64,000 bases of DNA from positions 1-64,000 of the forward strand of contig CALUOH010000043.1 in NCBI GenBank assembly GCA_944322025.1. The letters run 5' to 3'. The stretch's first letter is position 1, and every line of letters starts with the position of its first letter. The notes beneath the pieces were generated by a model. The model worked only from the letters and a program-made list of their open reading frames with translations. It made no database searches and was not told the origin of the DNA. This DNA is from an uncultured Bacteroidales bacterium (GTDB lineage: Bacteria; Bacteroidota; Bacteroidia; Bacteroidales; Paludibacteraceae). Below, piece after piece: positions 44,680 through 53,341 of this stretch. A program made the position numbers and the translations under genes.

Positions 44680-46533
44680 ATGAAAGGTAGAATATTGACA
44701 TTTGTGGTGCTTTGCCTGCTGTCCGTATCCGCATTTGCGGCGGAAGAGGAGAAGATGCCGATTAAGGAGGTAAACGGCAGGCCGTATTATGAATATACAG
44801 TCAAAAAAGGGGACGGCCTGTGGGGGCTGAGTCGCAGGTTTTCTGTCAGCCAGACGGACCTCTATACAATAAACCCGTCACTTGAGGCAGGGCTCAAGAT
44901 TGGACAGACTATACTGATACCTGTCGTGGATGCCGAGGCGGAACGCGACTCGCTCGCTCAGAGCCACAATATAACCCATGTGGTTACGGCAAAACAGACA
45001 CTGTACGGAATATCAAAGATGTATGATGTGCCGGTGAAGGTTCTGATTGAGAAAAATCCTTCTGCTAAGGACGGTATCAAGGTGGGGGACGTGCTGCTGA
45101 TAAAAGAGTGTGAGCATGAGATTGAAACCAGTAGCAACAAGCCTTCTGTCGAATTGCCAAAGGAGGGTATCAGCCATCAGGTGAAGAGGAAGGAGACCCT
45201 GTACAGCATAAGCAGAAAGTACGGTGTGCCTATACATGACCTAATATCCGCTAATCCGGAGATAGAGAACGGTCTTAAAGCCGGTACGGTCATCACTATT
45301 CCTGTGGACAAATCGAGCAAGGCAGATGTGTTGGTCAAGTCGGCACTTGTCAATAATAATGCAGCCAATACACCTGTTGATGCGGAAGAGCCTAAGGTGG
45401 AAAGCATACCGGACAATACTGACATCGCACAGGACAGCGCGGAGCAAGACAAGAAACTCATGGGGTGGAAATCACCGTATAATGCCTCGACAGCTATGGT
45501 GAACAGGGCGGACACGCTTAGTATTGCCATATTGTTACCATTTATGGAGAATGCGCCAGTAGTGGATGAGTCGGCAGAGCGGTTTATCGAGTTTTACAAA
45601 GGGGCTTTGCTGGCGCTTGAGCACGCAAAACGCCGGGGTATAAGCGCGGAGGTATATACTTACGACATAGGCAAGGGTACTCGTAAGTTGGACTCAATAT
45701 TGAGGTTGCCGGAGCTTTACGCTGCTGATGTGATAGTGGGGCCTGCATATTCCAGTCAGGTGGCTCCTGTGGTGCGCTTCGCCAAGATGAGGGATATAGT
45801 GTGTATGGTGCCGTTCTCTTCGAATGTGCCAACCGGATTGCGCTATGACAAGCTGCTGCAATTCAACCCGTCGCAGGACGAACTGTTCGAGCGCATAATA
45901 GTGGAGACGTTCCAAAACGCTAATAGGCATTATGTCATAGGGAGAATAAAAGGGTGCAAGAATAAGGGAGATGTGTTTGCCGATGCTCTGGAAAGCAAGT
46001 TGCGCGAGGTGAAGAAAGACTATGTGGAGCTGTATATCACTCCGGACAATGTGGATACGATAGTGGCTATGGCATCGCGAGACAGTGTAATGTTGCTGCC
46101 GGCAAGCTCTTATATAGAGGATGTCTCGGCTGTACTTGACACGTTGAAGTCAATAGGCCTGCCCAAGTTATCGATTTGGGGTTTCGAGGAGTGGAAGGCA
46201 TTTTTGAGGGAATACCCAAATACGTATTACTATTCACTGTTCAAGCCAACGGATGACTCCGACTATTTGGCGATGTACACAAACTGGTTCGGTACGAGAA
46301 AGGAGACGGACGAATGGCAGTATGACCTGATAGGCTATGATATAATGACTTTTATAGTCAACAGTATAGAGAAGGGTGAGGACGGTAAGCTGTCTATGGC
46401 CATGGAATATGCCCCGGCCGATTTATACCTGCAAAGCACAATGCATTTCGAAAAACATCCGCAAGGCGGGTATGTTAATATGAATTATCACACTTTCTTT
46501 TACGATGGAGAGCAGGTGAAGGTGTTGAAATAG
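44680..46533 (+). CDS. LysM x3 protein fused to a type-1 periplasmic binding fold
   Basis: 617 residues with signal peptide (VVLCLLSVSAFAA). Three LysM peptidoglycan-binding repeats lie near residues 40-85 (YTVKKGDGLWGLSRRF), 105-150 (VVTAKQTLYGISKMY) and 165-210 (HQVKRKETLYSISRKY), then a Lys/Glu-rich linker, then from about 285 a Peripla_BP-type domain (LSIAILLPFMENAP, VIVGPAYSSQVAPVVRFAK, CMVPFSSNV). This resembles LpoA-like regulators of peptidoglycan synthases more than transporters, as no permease is nearby. Located on the wall in the periplasm. The partner enzyme is not encoded here. Confidence 0.88.
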   Translation: MKGRILTFVVLCLLSVSAFAAEEEKMPIKEVNGRPYYEYTVKKGDGLWGLSRRFSVSQTDLYTINPSLEAGLKIGQTILIPVVDAEAERDSLAQSHNITHVVTAKQTLYGISKMYDVPVKVLIEKNPSAKDGIKVGDVLLIKECEHEIETSSNKPSVELPKEGISHQVKRKETLYSISRKYGVPIHDLISANPEIENGLKAGTVITIPVDKSSKADVLVKSALVNNNAANTPVDAEEPKVESIPDNTDIAQDSAEQDKKLMGWKSPYNASTAMVNRADTLSIAILLPFMENAPVVDESAERFIEFYKGALLALEHAKRRGISAEVYTYDIGKGTRKLDSILRLPELYAADVIVGPAYSSQVAPVVRFAKMRDIVCMVPFSSNVPTGLRYDKLLQFNPSQDELFERIIVETFQNANRHYVIGRIKGCKNKGDVFADALESKLREVKKDYVELYITPDNVDTIVAMASRDSVMLLPASSYIEDVSAVLDTLKSIGLPKLSIWGFEEWKAFLREYPNTYYYSLFKPTDDSDYLAMYTNWFGTRKETDEWQYDLIGYDIMTFIVNSIEKGEDGKLSMAMEYAPADLYLQSTMHFEKHPQGGYVNMNYHTFFYDGEQVKVLK

Positions 46534-46537
46534 GGGC

Positions 46538-47176
46538 ATGAGGTTGAAGATATTCATATTGTCCTGTCTTGTCCTGACCGCGTCATTGTCTGTGGTGGCT
46601 CAGTCCAAACTGCCGTTCATACCGGAGCATTATGTCGGCGTGCGGGGCGGGGCTATGGCTTCGTGGGTCAATTTTTCTCCGGCAGTCGAGCATACGTTGC
46701 GCTATTCGTTCATGGCGGGAGCCGTCTATCGCATGGTCAGCGAGAAGTTTTTCGGTTTCCAGCTTGAAGCCAACTATGTGCAGCGCGGATGGAAAGAGTC
46801 GGTCGATGGTGACCCGTACGAACGGCTGACGGGGTATCTGGAGATACCGTTCATGACACATATAACGTTCGGCTCGAAAACTTACAAGGGATTTGTCAAT
46901 CTTGGGCCAAGCATCAGCATACTGCTGCACGAGAACAACGTGCTGAGCGAGTCGGCCTATGCGCAAAGGAGAATGAAGACTTCCAATGTGATTGATTACG
47001 GTATAGTGGGTGGCGTGGGCTTTGAGGTGCATACTGTGGCGGGGGTGTATCAGATAGACGCGAGGTATAGTTTCGGTCTCGGAGATATATTTCCCAGCAA
47101 TGCAACAGATATTTTCCGCACATCAAGCAACCAAAACATAATAGTGAGCCTCGGATGGCTGTTCCAAGTCAAATAA
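46538..47176 (+). CDS. PorT-family outer membrane beta-barrel protein
   Basis: 212 residues; signal peptide ending about SVVAQ. The mature part is an eight-strand-like barrel typical of the PorT/OMP_b-brl_2 family (VGVRGGAMASWVNF, YRMVSEKFFGFQLEANYVQRGW, YLEIPFMTHI, VNLGPSISILL), ending in an aromatic strand (SLGWLFQVK). True PorT is needed for type IX secretion in P. gingivalis, but the family also includes other barrels. It starts 4 nt after the LysM gene and ends the operon. Confidence 0.85.
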   Translation: MRLKIFILSCLVLTASLSVVAQSKLPFIPEHYVGVRGGAMASWVNFSPAVEHTLRYSFMAGAVYRMVSEKFFGFQLEANYVQRGWKESVDGDPYERLTGYLEIPFMTHITFGSKTYKGFVNLGPSISILLHENNVLSESAYAQRRMKTSNVIDYGIVGGVGFEVHTVAGVYQIDARYSFGLGDIFPSNATDIFRTSSNQNIIVSLGWLFQVK

Positions 47177-47252
47177 TGTTGGAGCGTATGGCCTTGGATA
47201 TGTGGCAGTTAATCTGATGAAATGTTAAATTGTGACTTTTTTGCCCGAAAAG

Positions 47253-47284
47253 TTTGGTGATATGAAATGTTCTTTCTAATTTTG
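47253..47284 (+). promoter_or_regulatory. Promoter of the orphan transcript
   Basis: TTTG (47253-47256) and TAATTTTG (47277-47284), 20-nt spacer. There is no protein gene of normal size before the terminator at 47573. Confidence 0.65.
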
Positions 47285-47290
47285 TTACAC

Positions 47291-47611
47291 AAAGGAACAG
47301 GACAGAAAGGGGCGGACAGGTGAGAGGGGATGTTTCCCGCGCTTCTTTGAGAATGAGTTCTTTTAAGATTGTATATATCGCACTGATACATGAGATTGGA
47401 AAATTCTTCAAATTTATTTTATCTTCCGGAGTCAAGTCCTTTTTCAATGGCGGGCTGCGCCTTAGGGTAGCCGTTTTATACGGTCGGCAGATTACAAAGA
47501 TGTAGGGCAACTCCAAATCCTGTGGTTCATAGGAATTTTTCTCAATAAATGGCAGTGCGATATTTTATAAAGGGGGCGTAAGGCGCGACGGCGCTTTACG
47601 CCCTTTTTTTG
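47291..47611 (+). ncRNA. Candidate small RNA (about 320 nt) or short-ORF transcript
   Basis: The span from the predicted start to the terminator contains no long reading frame. It does not match tmRNA, RNase P RNA or SRP RNA signatures I could check by eye. A 50-codon frame (47353-47505, MSSFKIVYIALIHEIGKF...) is the only sizeable one, so a small peptide is the alternative. Several local stems (for example CCGTTTTATACGG) suggest structure. Confidence 0.4.
47573..47611 (+). terminator. Terminator of the orphan transcript
   Basis: GGGCGTAAGGCGC pairs with GCGCTTTACGCCC (one bulge/mismatch), immediately followed by seven T residues. Confidence 0.9.
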
Positions 47612-47777
47612 TTATGCAGGGACGGGAGGGTGTTATTGTATTTTGGAGGGGGTGAAGGAAAGGGGTTTGTCGTTGATAATGTTATAGTTACAATAAGAGG
47701 AGTGTGTCGGGTGGGCTAAGTGGCTGATAATTATGAGCGTTTGAGGGGAGGGTGTGATGTTTTTTTATACGGGAAGT

Positions 47778-47809
47778 GTTGCAGGGTAATGGGATTTTGG
47801 GTAACTTTG
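47778..47809 (+). promoter_or_regulatory. Promoter of the PPi-PFK gene
   Basis: GTTG (47778-47781) and TAACTTTG (47802-47809), 20-nt spacer; about 90 nt before the ATG. Confidence 0.65.
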
Positions 47810-47898
47810 TGCCAAAAGATAGAAGAGAGGATACAGCGCAGGCGACGGCCTGCGGTGAATGGTAATAAGGTAAATTAAGGATAAGGAGTTTAAGAGTT

Positions 47899-49554
47899 AT
47901 GAGAAAGAGTCCACTTCAAGTGGCGCGGGCATCGTACCAGCCCAAGTTGCCTAAATCATTGAGGGGCAATGTGAGGATGGAGACGGGCGAGGCCACAGAG
48001 TCTGTCGCGAACCAGACTGAAATCAAGTCAATGTTTCCAAATACATACGGTCTGCCGGTGGTGCGGCTTGTGGAGGGAGGCGAGGAGAGAAGTTTTCCGG
48101 CTACGAGCGTGGGTGTGATATTGTCCGGGGGACAGGCTCCGGGTGGGCATAATGTCATTTCGGGTCTGTATGACGGACTGAAGAGATTTAACAAGGAGAG
48201 CCGTCTGTATGGGTTTCTGGACGGGCCGAGCGGTCTTGTCGACCACAGGTATATTGAACTGACGGACAGGATAGTAGACGAGTACAGGAATACGGGCGGC
48301 TTTGACATTATAGGGTCGGGGCGCACGAAGCTGGAGGAGACGGCGCAGTTTGACCGGGGCATCGAGATATGCCAGGCCCTGGGGATAAAGGCGATAGTGA
48401 TAATAGGCGGAGACGACTCGAATACGAATGCCTGTGTGCTGGCCGAGTATTATGCGCAGAAGCGTTGCGGGATACAGGTGATAGGGTGCCCGAAGACGAT
48501 TGACGGGGACTTGAAGAACAGCATGATAGAGACTTCGTTCGGGTTTGATACGGCATGCAAGGTGTATTCGGAGCTGATAGGCAACATACAGAGGGACGCG
48601 AGTTCGGCGAAGAAGTATTGGCATTTCATAAGGCTGATGGGGCGTTCGGCATCGCATATCACTTTGGAGTGTGCGCTTATGTCGCGCCCGAATATCTGCA
48701 TTATCTCCGAGGAGGTGGAGGCCAAGAGGATGACGCTGAACGATATAGTTAACCATATAGTGGACGTGGTGGTGGACAGGGCTAACCATGGGCTGAACTA
48801 CGGCAGTGTGCTGATACCGGAGGGGCTAATCGAGTTTATCCCTGCGGTGAAGCGGCTTATCGCGGAGCTTAATGACTTATTGGCCAATAATGACGAGTTC
48901 AACGAGCTGCCTACGGACGAGGAGCGTAGGCACTATGTGAAGTCGAGGCTGACGGCGGAGAGTGCGCAGGTGTTCTCGGACCTTCCGCGGAGCATCGCGC
49001 GGCAGCTGACCCTCGACCGTGACCCGCACGGGAATGTGCAGGTGTCGCTGATAGAGACGGAGAAGATGCTGATAGAGATGTGCGCTAAGAGGCTTGCGGC
49101 ATTGAAGGGCGAGGGGAAGTATAAGGGCAAGTTCGCGACTATCAACCATTTCTTCGGGTATGAGGGGCGGTGCGCGATGCCGTCGAATTTTGACGCGGAC
49201 TATTGTTATTCGCTGGGGATGACTGCGGCGATGCTCATATATGAGGGCAAGACGGGGTATATGGCGAATGTGAGAAATCTGACCGCTCCGGCTGAGGAGT
49301 GGAGTGCGGGCGGTGTGCCTATCACGATGATGATGAATATGGAGCGGCGGAACGGCGAGATGAAGCCCGTGATACAGAAGGCTCTGGTGAGGCTGGAGGG
49401 TGAGCCGTTCAAGTACTTTGCCGCGCACCGGGCGGAGTGGGCGGACGCATGTTCAAGCTATATCTATTCCGGACCTATACAGTATTTCGGCCCGGCGGAG
49501 ATATGCGACCGTCCTTCGTGCACGTTGCTGCTGGAGCACGGGAAGAAGATATGA
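47899..49554 (+). CDS. pfp: Pyrophosphate-dependent phosphofructokinase
   Basis: Converts fructose 6-phosphate and PPi reversibly to fructose 1,6-bisphosphate. 551 residues, the long (plant/Bacteroidetes) type. Motifs: GGQAPGGHN (77-85), GGDDSN (170-175), where the second Asp replaces the Gly of ATP enzymes and favours PPi, and PKTIDGDL (198-205) with Lys in place of the ATP-type Gly and the catalytic Asp. Cytosolic. Monocistronic with a consensus promoter and a terminator at 49609-49650. Together with gpmI it gives two lower and upper glycolysis steps in this window. Confidence 0.96.
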   Translation: MRKSPLQVARASYQPKLPKSLRGNVRMETGEATESVANQTEIKSMFPNTYGLPVVRLVEGGEERSFPATSVGVILSGGQAPGGHNVISGLYDGLKRFNKESRLYGFLDGPSGLVDHRYIELTDRIVDEYRNTGGFDIIGSGRTKLEETAQFDRGIEICQALGIKAIVIIGGDDSNTNACVLAEYYAQKRCGIQVIGCPKTIDGDLKNSMIETSFGFDTACKVYSELIGNIQRDASSAKKYWHFIRLMGRSASHITLECALMSRPNICIISEEVEAKRMTLNDIVNHIVDVVVDRANHGLNYGSVLIPEGLIEFIPAVKRLIAELNDLLANNDEFNELPTDEERRHYVKSRLTAESAQVFSDLPRSIARQLTLDRDPHGNVQVSLIETEKMLIEMCAKRLAALKGEGKYKGKFATINHFFGYEGRCAMPSNFDADYCYSLGMTAAMLIYEGKTGYMANVRNLTAPAEEWSAGGVPITMMMNMERRNGEMKPVIQKALVRLEGEPFKYFAAHRAEWADACSSYIYSGPIQYFGPAEICDRPSCTLLLEHGKKI

Positions 49555-49608
49555 TGCGAGACGGACGGCGGGGCGTTTGGCCGACTACCGTCAGGATAAA
49601 GGTGTTTG

Positions 49609-49650
49609 CTGGCTGCATGCGCGTCGGGGCGTGTGCAGCCAGTTTTTTTG
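49609..49650 (+). terminator. Terminator of the PPi-PFK gene
   Basis: CTGGCTGCA (49609-49617) pairs with TGCAGCCAG (49634-49642), followed by seven T residues. Confidence 0.9.
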
Positions 49651-49876
49651 TATATAGCTGGAGGTTGGAGGAGATGCCGGAAGCGGGCGGCGGCTATGGT
49701 TGAGGCGGTGAAGGGGCTGGCGGGCTATATTTGCGGTCTGCGAGGGTGTCAGGGTGTAGCGAAGTGGTGTTGCAGGGAGGTCAAGTGCTGTTCTTCGGAC
49801 GATTTTGACGAAGTGCGGGAATGAGTCTGTGATGGGAGGAGTTTCCTGTACCGCTTTCGCATGATATGTTATAAAG

Positions 49877-49921
49877 TACGCCACAGCAGAACCGGAACAA
49901 ATTCCGTTCTGCTGTGGCGTA
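49877..49921. terminator. Long hairpin downstream of folA
   Basis: About 20-bp stem with a single bulged base: TACGCCACAGCAGAAC pairs with GTTCTGCTGTGGCGTA and GGAA with TTCC around a CAAA loop. No clear T-tract. It lies 24 nt past the folA stop (minus strand). Confidence 0.7.
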
Positions 49922-49944
49922 TGCCTATTTCTGTATCCCGATGT

Positions 49945-50448
49945 TCAGGGGAGAGGGGTGGAGGGGGCTTTGCGGCGGTAGGTGACGTAGCGGTAGTCAA
50001 GTCCCGACTTTTCGTCATGCAGGATGCCGCTCTCGTCGTGCTTTTCCCATTCATCGGGGGAGATGGGGGGGAAGAATGTGTCGGCGGGAAAGGCTCTCAT
50101 GACGTGGGTGACAATGAGCTCGTCGGCGAAGGGCGTCATCTCGCGGTATACCTCCCCGCCGCCTATGATGTAGGCTGTGTCCTGCGGGGAACAGAGAGCG
50201 AGGGCTTCGGGTACGGAGCGGACAACGGTGCATTCGCCGGAATCGGGCATTGAGGTGGATATGACGATGTTACGCCTGTTTTTCAGCGGGCGGAAGGGGA
50301 GCGAGAGCCATGTGTTGCGCCCCATTATGACGGTGTGGCCTGTGGTTATCGCCTTGAACCTTTTTAGGTCATCGGAGAGATGCCATAGGAGGCTGTTGGC
50401 GCGGCCTATGCCGTTGTTCTCGTCGATCGCTACTATGATGGAAATCAT
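49945..50448 (-). CDS. folA: Dihydrofolate reductase
   Basis: Reduces dihydrofolate with NADPH, regenerating the cofactor used by ThyA. 167 residues; the N-terminal ISIIVAIDENNGIGRANSLLWHLSDDL carries the nucleotide-loop and catalytic Asp, MGRNTWLSLP the NADPH site, and YIIGGGEVYREM the second. ATG 50448 is 16 nt from the metallopeptidase stop upstream, so the two are likely co-transcribed. Trimethoprim sensitivity cannot be judged. Confidence 0.96.
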   Translation of the reverse strand: MISIIVAIDENNGIGRANSLLWHLSDDLKRFKAITTGHTVIMGRNTWLSLPFRPLKNRRNIVISTSMPDSGECTVVRSVPEALALCSPQDTAYIIGGGEVYREMTPFADELIVTHVMRAFPADTFFPPISPDEWEKHDESGILHDEKSGLDYRYVTYRRKAPSTPLP

Positions 50449-50464
50449 GACTTTACACTAAGAT

Positions 50465-51142
50465 TCAGTCTCTGCGGCCTCCGAGGAATATTGCGATGTA
50501 GTAGAGGAGCGTGGCGAGAGAGCTGAGCGCGGCGACGACGTATGTGTATGCTGCGGAGCGGAGTGCGCTTTCTGCCATGGGGGTTGTCTGGCGGTCGGTT
50601 ATGCCGGCATTGTCGAGCCAGCGGACTGCACGGACACTCGCGTTGATTTCAACGGGGAGCGTTATGAGGCTGAAGAGCGTGGTCATGGCGAAGAGGATTA
50701 TTCCGGCGAGCATGAGCTGTGGGAATGTCTTGAGAAGCAACATGCCAGCGAGGAGTATCCACATGACCCAACGGGAGGAGAAGCTGACTATGGGGACGAG
50801 TGCCGAGCGCATTTTGAGGGGCGCGTATGCGGCTGCGTGCTGGAGCGCGTGGCCGCATTCGTGGGCGGCTACGGCGGCGGCGGCTACGGAGCGGCTGTTG
50901 TAGACGCTTTCGCTGAGGTTGACGGTCTTGTTCTGCGGGTTGTAGTGGTCAGTGAGATGACCGGGGGTGCAGGTGACCTCGACATCATATATGCCGTTGT
51001 CGTTAAGCATTTTGCGTGCTACTTCCGCTCCACTCAGGCTGAGCGGTTCCTGCGAGAAACGCTTGAATTTTCTCTGCAATGAGTTTTGTACGAGCCAGCT
51101 TAAGAGGGCTGTGCCGATAAAGATGATCCAATAGATGCTCAT
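50465..51142 (-). CDS. YugP-type zinc metallopeptidase (membrane)
   Basis: 225 residues. N-terminal membrane helix (YWIIFIGTALLSWLV), active site AAHECGHALQH (HExxH at residues 94-98), then two or three more hydrophobic segments (WVMWILLAGMLLL; LMLAGIILFAMTTLF) and a C-terminal one. This is the neutral zinc metallopeptidase (Zn_peptidase_2) family; the natural substrate is unknown. ATG 51142. First gene of a minus-strand pair with folA. Confidence 0.92.
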   Translation of the reverse strand: MSIYWIIFIGTALLSWLVQNSLQRKFKRFSQEPLSLSGAEVARKMLNDNGIYDVEVTCTPGHLTDHYNPQNKTVNLSESVYNSRSVAAAAVAAHECGHALQHAAAYAPLKMRSALVPIVSFSSRWVMWILLAGMLLLKTFPQLMLAGIILFAMTTLFSLITLPVEINASVRAVRWLDNAGITDRQTTPMAESALRSAAYTYVVAALSSLATLLYYIAIFLGGRRD

Positions 51143-51208
51143 GATTGTATGCGTTTTTAGTCTGTTTGTTTACGTTGTAAGGTGCAAATAGTCTGCCACT
51201 GCGATTGC

Positions 51209-51248
51209 CGTGACGTATTGTCATGGTGGTGTATGACGATATGTCACG
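51209..51248. terminator. Hairpin between glgB and the YugP-type gene
   Basis: CGTGACGTATTGTCAT and ATGACGATATGTCACG pair over 16 positions with two G-U wobbles and an 8-nt loop. It lies 12 nt past the glgB stop, so it probably ends the glgB transcript; no T-tract is visible. Confidence 0.6.
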
Positions 51249-51259
51249 AGGTGCGTGTG

Positions 51260-53257
51260 TTATTCCTTTTTAAGTACTATGGCACTGCGGGCGGGGATGT
51301 AGAGCCGGAGCCATTCCTTGTTTTTCAGGTGTGACGGCACTGTGATGTGGGGCACTGTGTCGTCCGCGAAGCCGAATCCGCCGAAGCGGCGGTCGTCAGT
51401 GTTCAATACAACATGATATGTGCCTTTGCGTACCAGTATTCCGTAGTCGGTGAAGGATTTTTCATGGTTGAAGTTGAAGACGAATATGAGGTTCTTCCGT
51501 TTGTATGCCACGAGCTGGTCGCCTTCGTTGTCCCATACTTTCTCGATGGGGGATTCCGTGAAGCGTTTGTCGCTTTTTATGAGGTCGAGCATTGCGCGGT
51601 CGAATTCGGCGAGATTGTAATAGAGTAGGTCGTGGTTATCCACAAGGCTCCACTGGCGGCGCGCATATTTGTAAGACCAACCGTTGCCTTCGCGCGGGAA
51701 GTCTATCCATTCGGGGTGGCCGAACTCGTTGCCCATGAAGTTGAGGTATCCGCCGTTGATGGTAGAGGCGGTGATGAGCCTTATCATCTTGTGGAGGGCA
51801 ATGCCGCGGTTGACGGCCAAGGTCTCGTCGCCCTTGCGCATGTGCCAATACATGTCGGAGTCGATGAGCCGGAATATCAGGGTCTTGTCGCCTACGAGCG
51901 CCTGGTCGTGTGATTCGGCGTAGGATATGGTTTTTTCACCGGAGCGGCGGTTGGTCATCTCCCACAGGATGTGTCCGGCTTTCCAGTCCTCGTCTTTCAC
52001 TTCCTTGATGTATTTTATCCAGAAGTCGGGTATGCCCATGGCCATTCGGTAGTCGAATCCTATGCCGCCGTCCTCGTATGGGGCGGCAATCTCGGGCAGT
52101 CCGGACATTTCTTCGGCGATGGTTATGGCGTTTGGGTTCACCTCGTGGATTAGTTTGTTGGCTAGAGTGAGGTAGCATATAGCGTCGCCGTCCTGATTCA
52201 TGTTGTAGTAGTCGGCGTAGGAGGTGAAGTCCTGCCCGAGCCCGTGGTTGCGGTATATCATGGAGGTCACGCCGTCAAAGCGGAAGCCGTCGAAGCGGTA
52301 TTCCTCCATCCAGAACTTGCAGTTGGAGAGGAGGAAGTGGAGCACTTCGTTTTTGTTGTAGTTGAAGCAGAGGGAGTCCCACGCGGGGTGTTCGCGGCGG
52401 TCGCCGCCATGGAAGTACTGGTAGGGAGTGCCGTCGAAACGGGCGAGGCCCTCGACTTCGTTTTTCACGGCGTGGGAATGAACCAAGTCCATTATCACGG
52501 CGATGCCATTGCGGTGCGCCTCGTCGATGAGTCTTTTGAGTTCCTCGGGAGTGCCGAAGCGCGATGATGCGGCGAAGAAGCTGGATACGTGGTATCCGAA
52601 AGAGCCGTAGTAGGGATGTTCCTGTATGGCCATGATTTGTATACAGTTATATCCGGCGGCCTTTATGCGCGGGAGGACGTTTAGGCGGAAGTTCTCGTAT
52701 GTGCCAACTTCCTCTTTTTCGGTTGCCATGCCGATGTGGCATTCGTATATGAGGAGCGGGGATGTGACGGGGCGGAACTTCCGTATGCGGAATTTATAGG
52801 GAGTTTCGGGATTCCATACCTGAGCGGAGAATATCTTGGTGTCGTGGTCCTGGACGACGCGGCGCGCCCATGCGGGAATGCGTTCGCCGTAGCCGCCGTT
52901 CCACTCGATGAGGAGCTTGTAGAGATGCCCGTGCCTCATCATCTTTTCACCGAGCTTCTTTTCCCAGATGCCGTTGCCTATGTTGTTGAGGCGGTATTTC
53001 TCGTCCTTGCGCCATCCGTTGAAGTCGCCTATGATGTAAATGGCAGTGGCGTTAGGGGCCCATTCGCGGAATACCCATGTGCGTTTGATTTTGTGGAGTC
53101 CGAAGTAGAGGTATCCGGAGGCAAAGTCGGACAACGAGGCGTTGTCATTGCCGAGGAGTTCCTTTTCCCGGGTTACGGCATAGTCGTGTCTGCCTTGAAG
53201 AGCTGATTCGTAAGGTATTAGATAAGGGTCAGTCTGAACAATCTTCAATCTGCTCAT
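51260..53257 (-). CDS. glgB: 1,4-alpha-glucan branching enzyme
   Basis: Forms alpha-1,6 branches in glycogen. 665 residues: an N-terminal CBM48-like sandwich (WAPNATAIYIIGDFNGW near 67-82) and a GH13 barrel with IMDLVHSH (255-262), nucleophile Asp328 in GFRFDGVTSM, acid/base Glu in AEEMSG (381-386) and SHDQ. This eukaryote-like short GlgB type lacks the extra N-terminal domain of enterobacterial enzymes. The open frame extends 21 codons further, but ATG 53257 starts the family-like MSRLKIVQTDPYL. It works with the debranching enzyme at 61278 and the synthase-like protein at 63272. An inverted repeat lies just upstream. Confidence 0.95.
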   Translation of the reverse strand: MSRLKIVQTDPYLIPYESALQGRHDYAVTREKELLGNDNASLSDFASGYLYFGLHKIKRTWVFREWAPNATAIYIIGDFNGWRKDEKYRLNNIGNGIWEKKLGEKMMRHGHLYKLLIEWNGGYGERIPAWARRVVQDHDTKIFSAQVWNPETPYKFRIRKFRPVTSPLLIYECHIGMATEKEEVGTYENFRLNVLPRIKAAGYNCIQIMAIQEHPYYGSFGYHVSSFFAASSRFGTPEELKRLIDEAHRNGIAVIMDLVHSHAVKNEVEGLARFDGTPYQYFHGGDRREHPAWDSLCFNYNKNEVLHFLLSNCKFWMEEYRFDGFRFDGVTSMIYRNHGLGQDFTSYADYYNMNQDGDAICYLTLANKLIHEVNPNAITIAEEMSGLPEIAAPYEDGGIGFDYRMAMGIPDFWIKYIKEVKDEDWKAGHILWEMTNRRSGEKTISYAESHDQALVGDKTLIFRLIDSDMYWHMRKGDETLAVNRGIALHKMIRLITASTINGGYLNFMGNEFGHPEWIDFPREGNGWSYKYARRQWSLVDNHDLLYYNLAEFDRAMLDLIKSDKRFTESPIEKVWDNEGDQLVAYKRKNLIFVFNFNHEKSFTDYGILVRKGTYHVVLNTDDRRFGGFGFADDTVPHITVPSHLKNKEWLRLYIPARSAIVLKKE

Positions 53258-53276
53258 AATCCAATAATCGTTTTTA

Positions 53277-53292
53277 CTATTGTTTACAATAG
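53277..53292. promoter_or_regulatory. Short inverted repeat upstream of glgB
   Basis: CTATTGT and ACAATAG separated by TT, 20 nt before the glgB ATG. The size fits a dimeric repressor site, but no regulator gene is next to it and it may be chance. Confidence 0.3.
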
Positions 53293-53341
53293 AGGCAGTG
53301 CCTCGGAATAGCACGAGCAAGTCCGGCTCTGGTGCAGTGTA

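Larger units (their letters stand above)
47177..47898. other. Interval with orphan transcription unit and the pfp promoter
   Basis: About 720 nt without a convincing gene. A consensus promoter (47253-47284), a strong terminator (47573-47611), and a second promoter for the PPi-PFK gene (47778-47809) were found. The only candidate small ORF inside is 47353-47505. Confidence 0.7.
49555..49944. other. Gene-free interval between PPi-PFK and folA
   Basis: 390 nt between convergent genes. Contains the PPi-PFK terminator, a G-rich stretch, and a long hairpin near folA. No gene was recognised. Confidence 0.7.

Noticed and set aside
47169-47516. 115-codon minus frame within the orphan transcript region
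   Set aside because: No start context or family; it opposes a unit with a clear plus-strand promoter and terminator.
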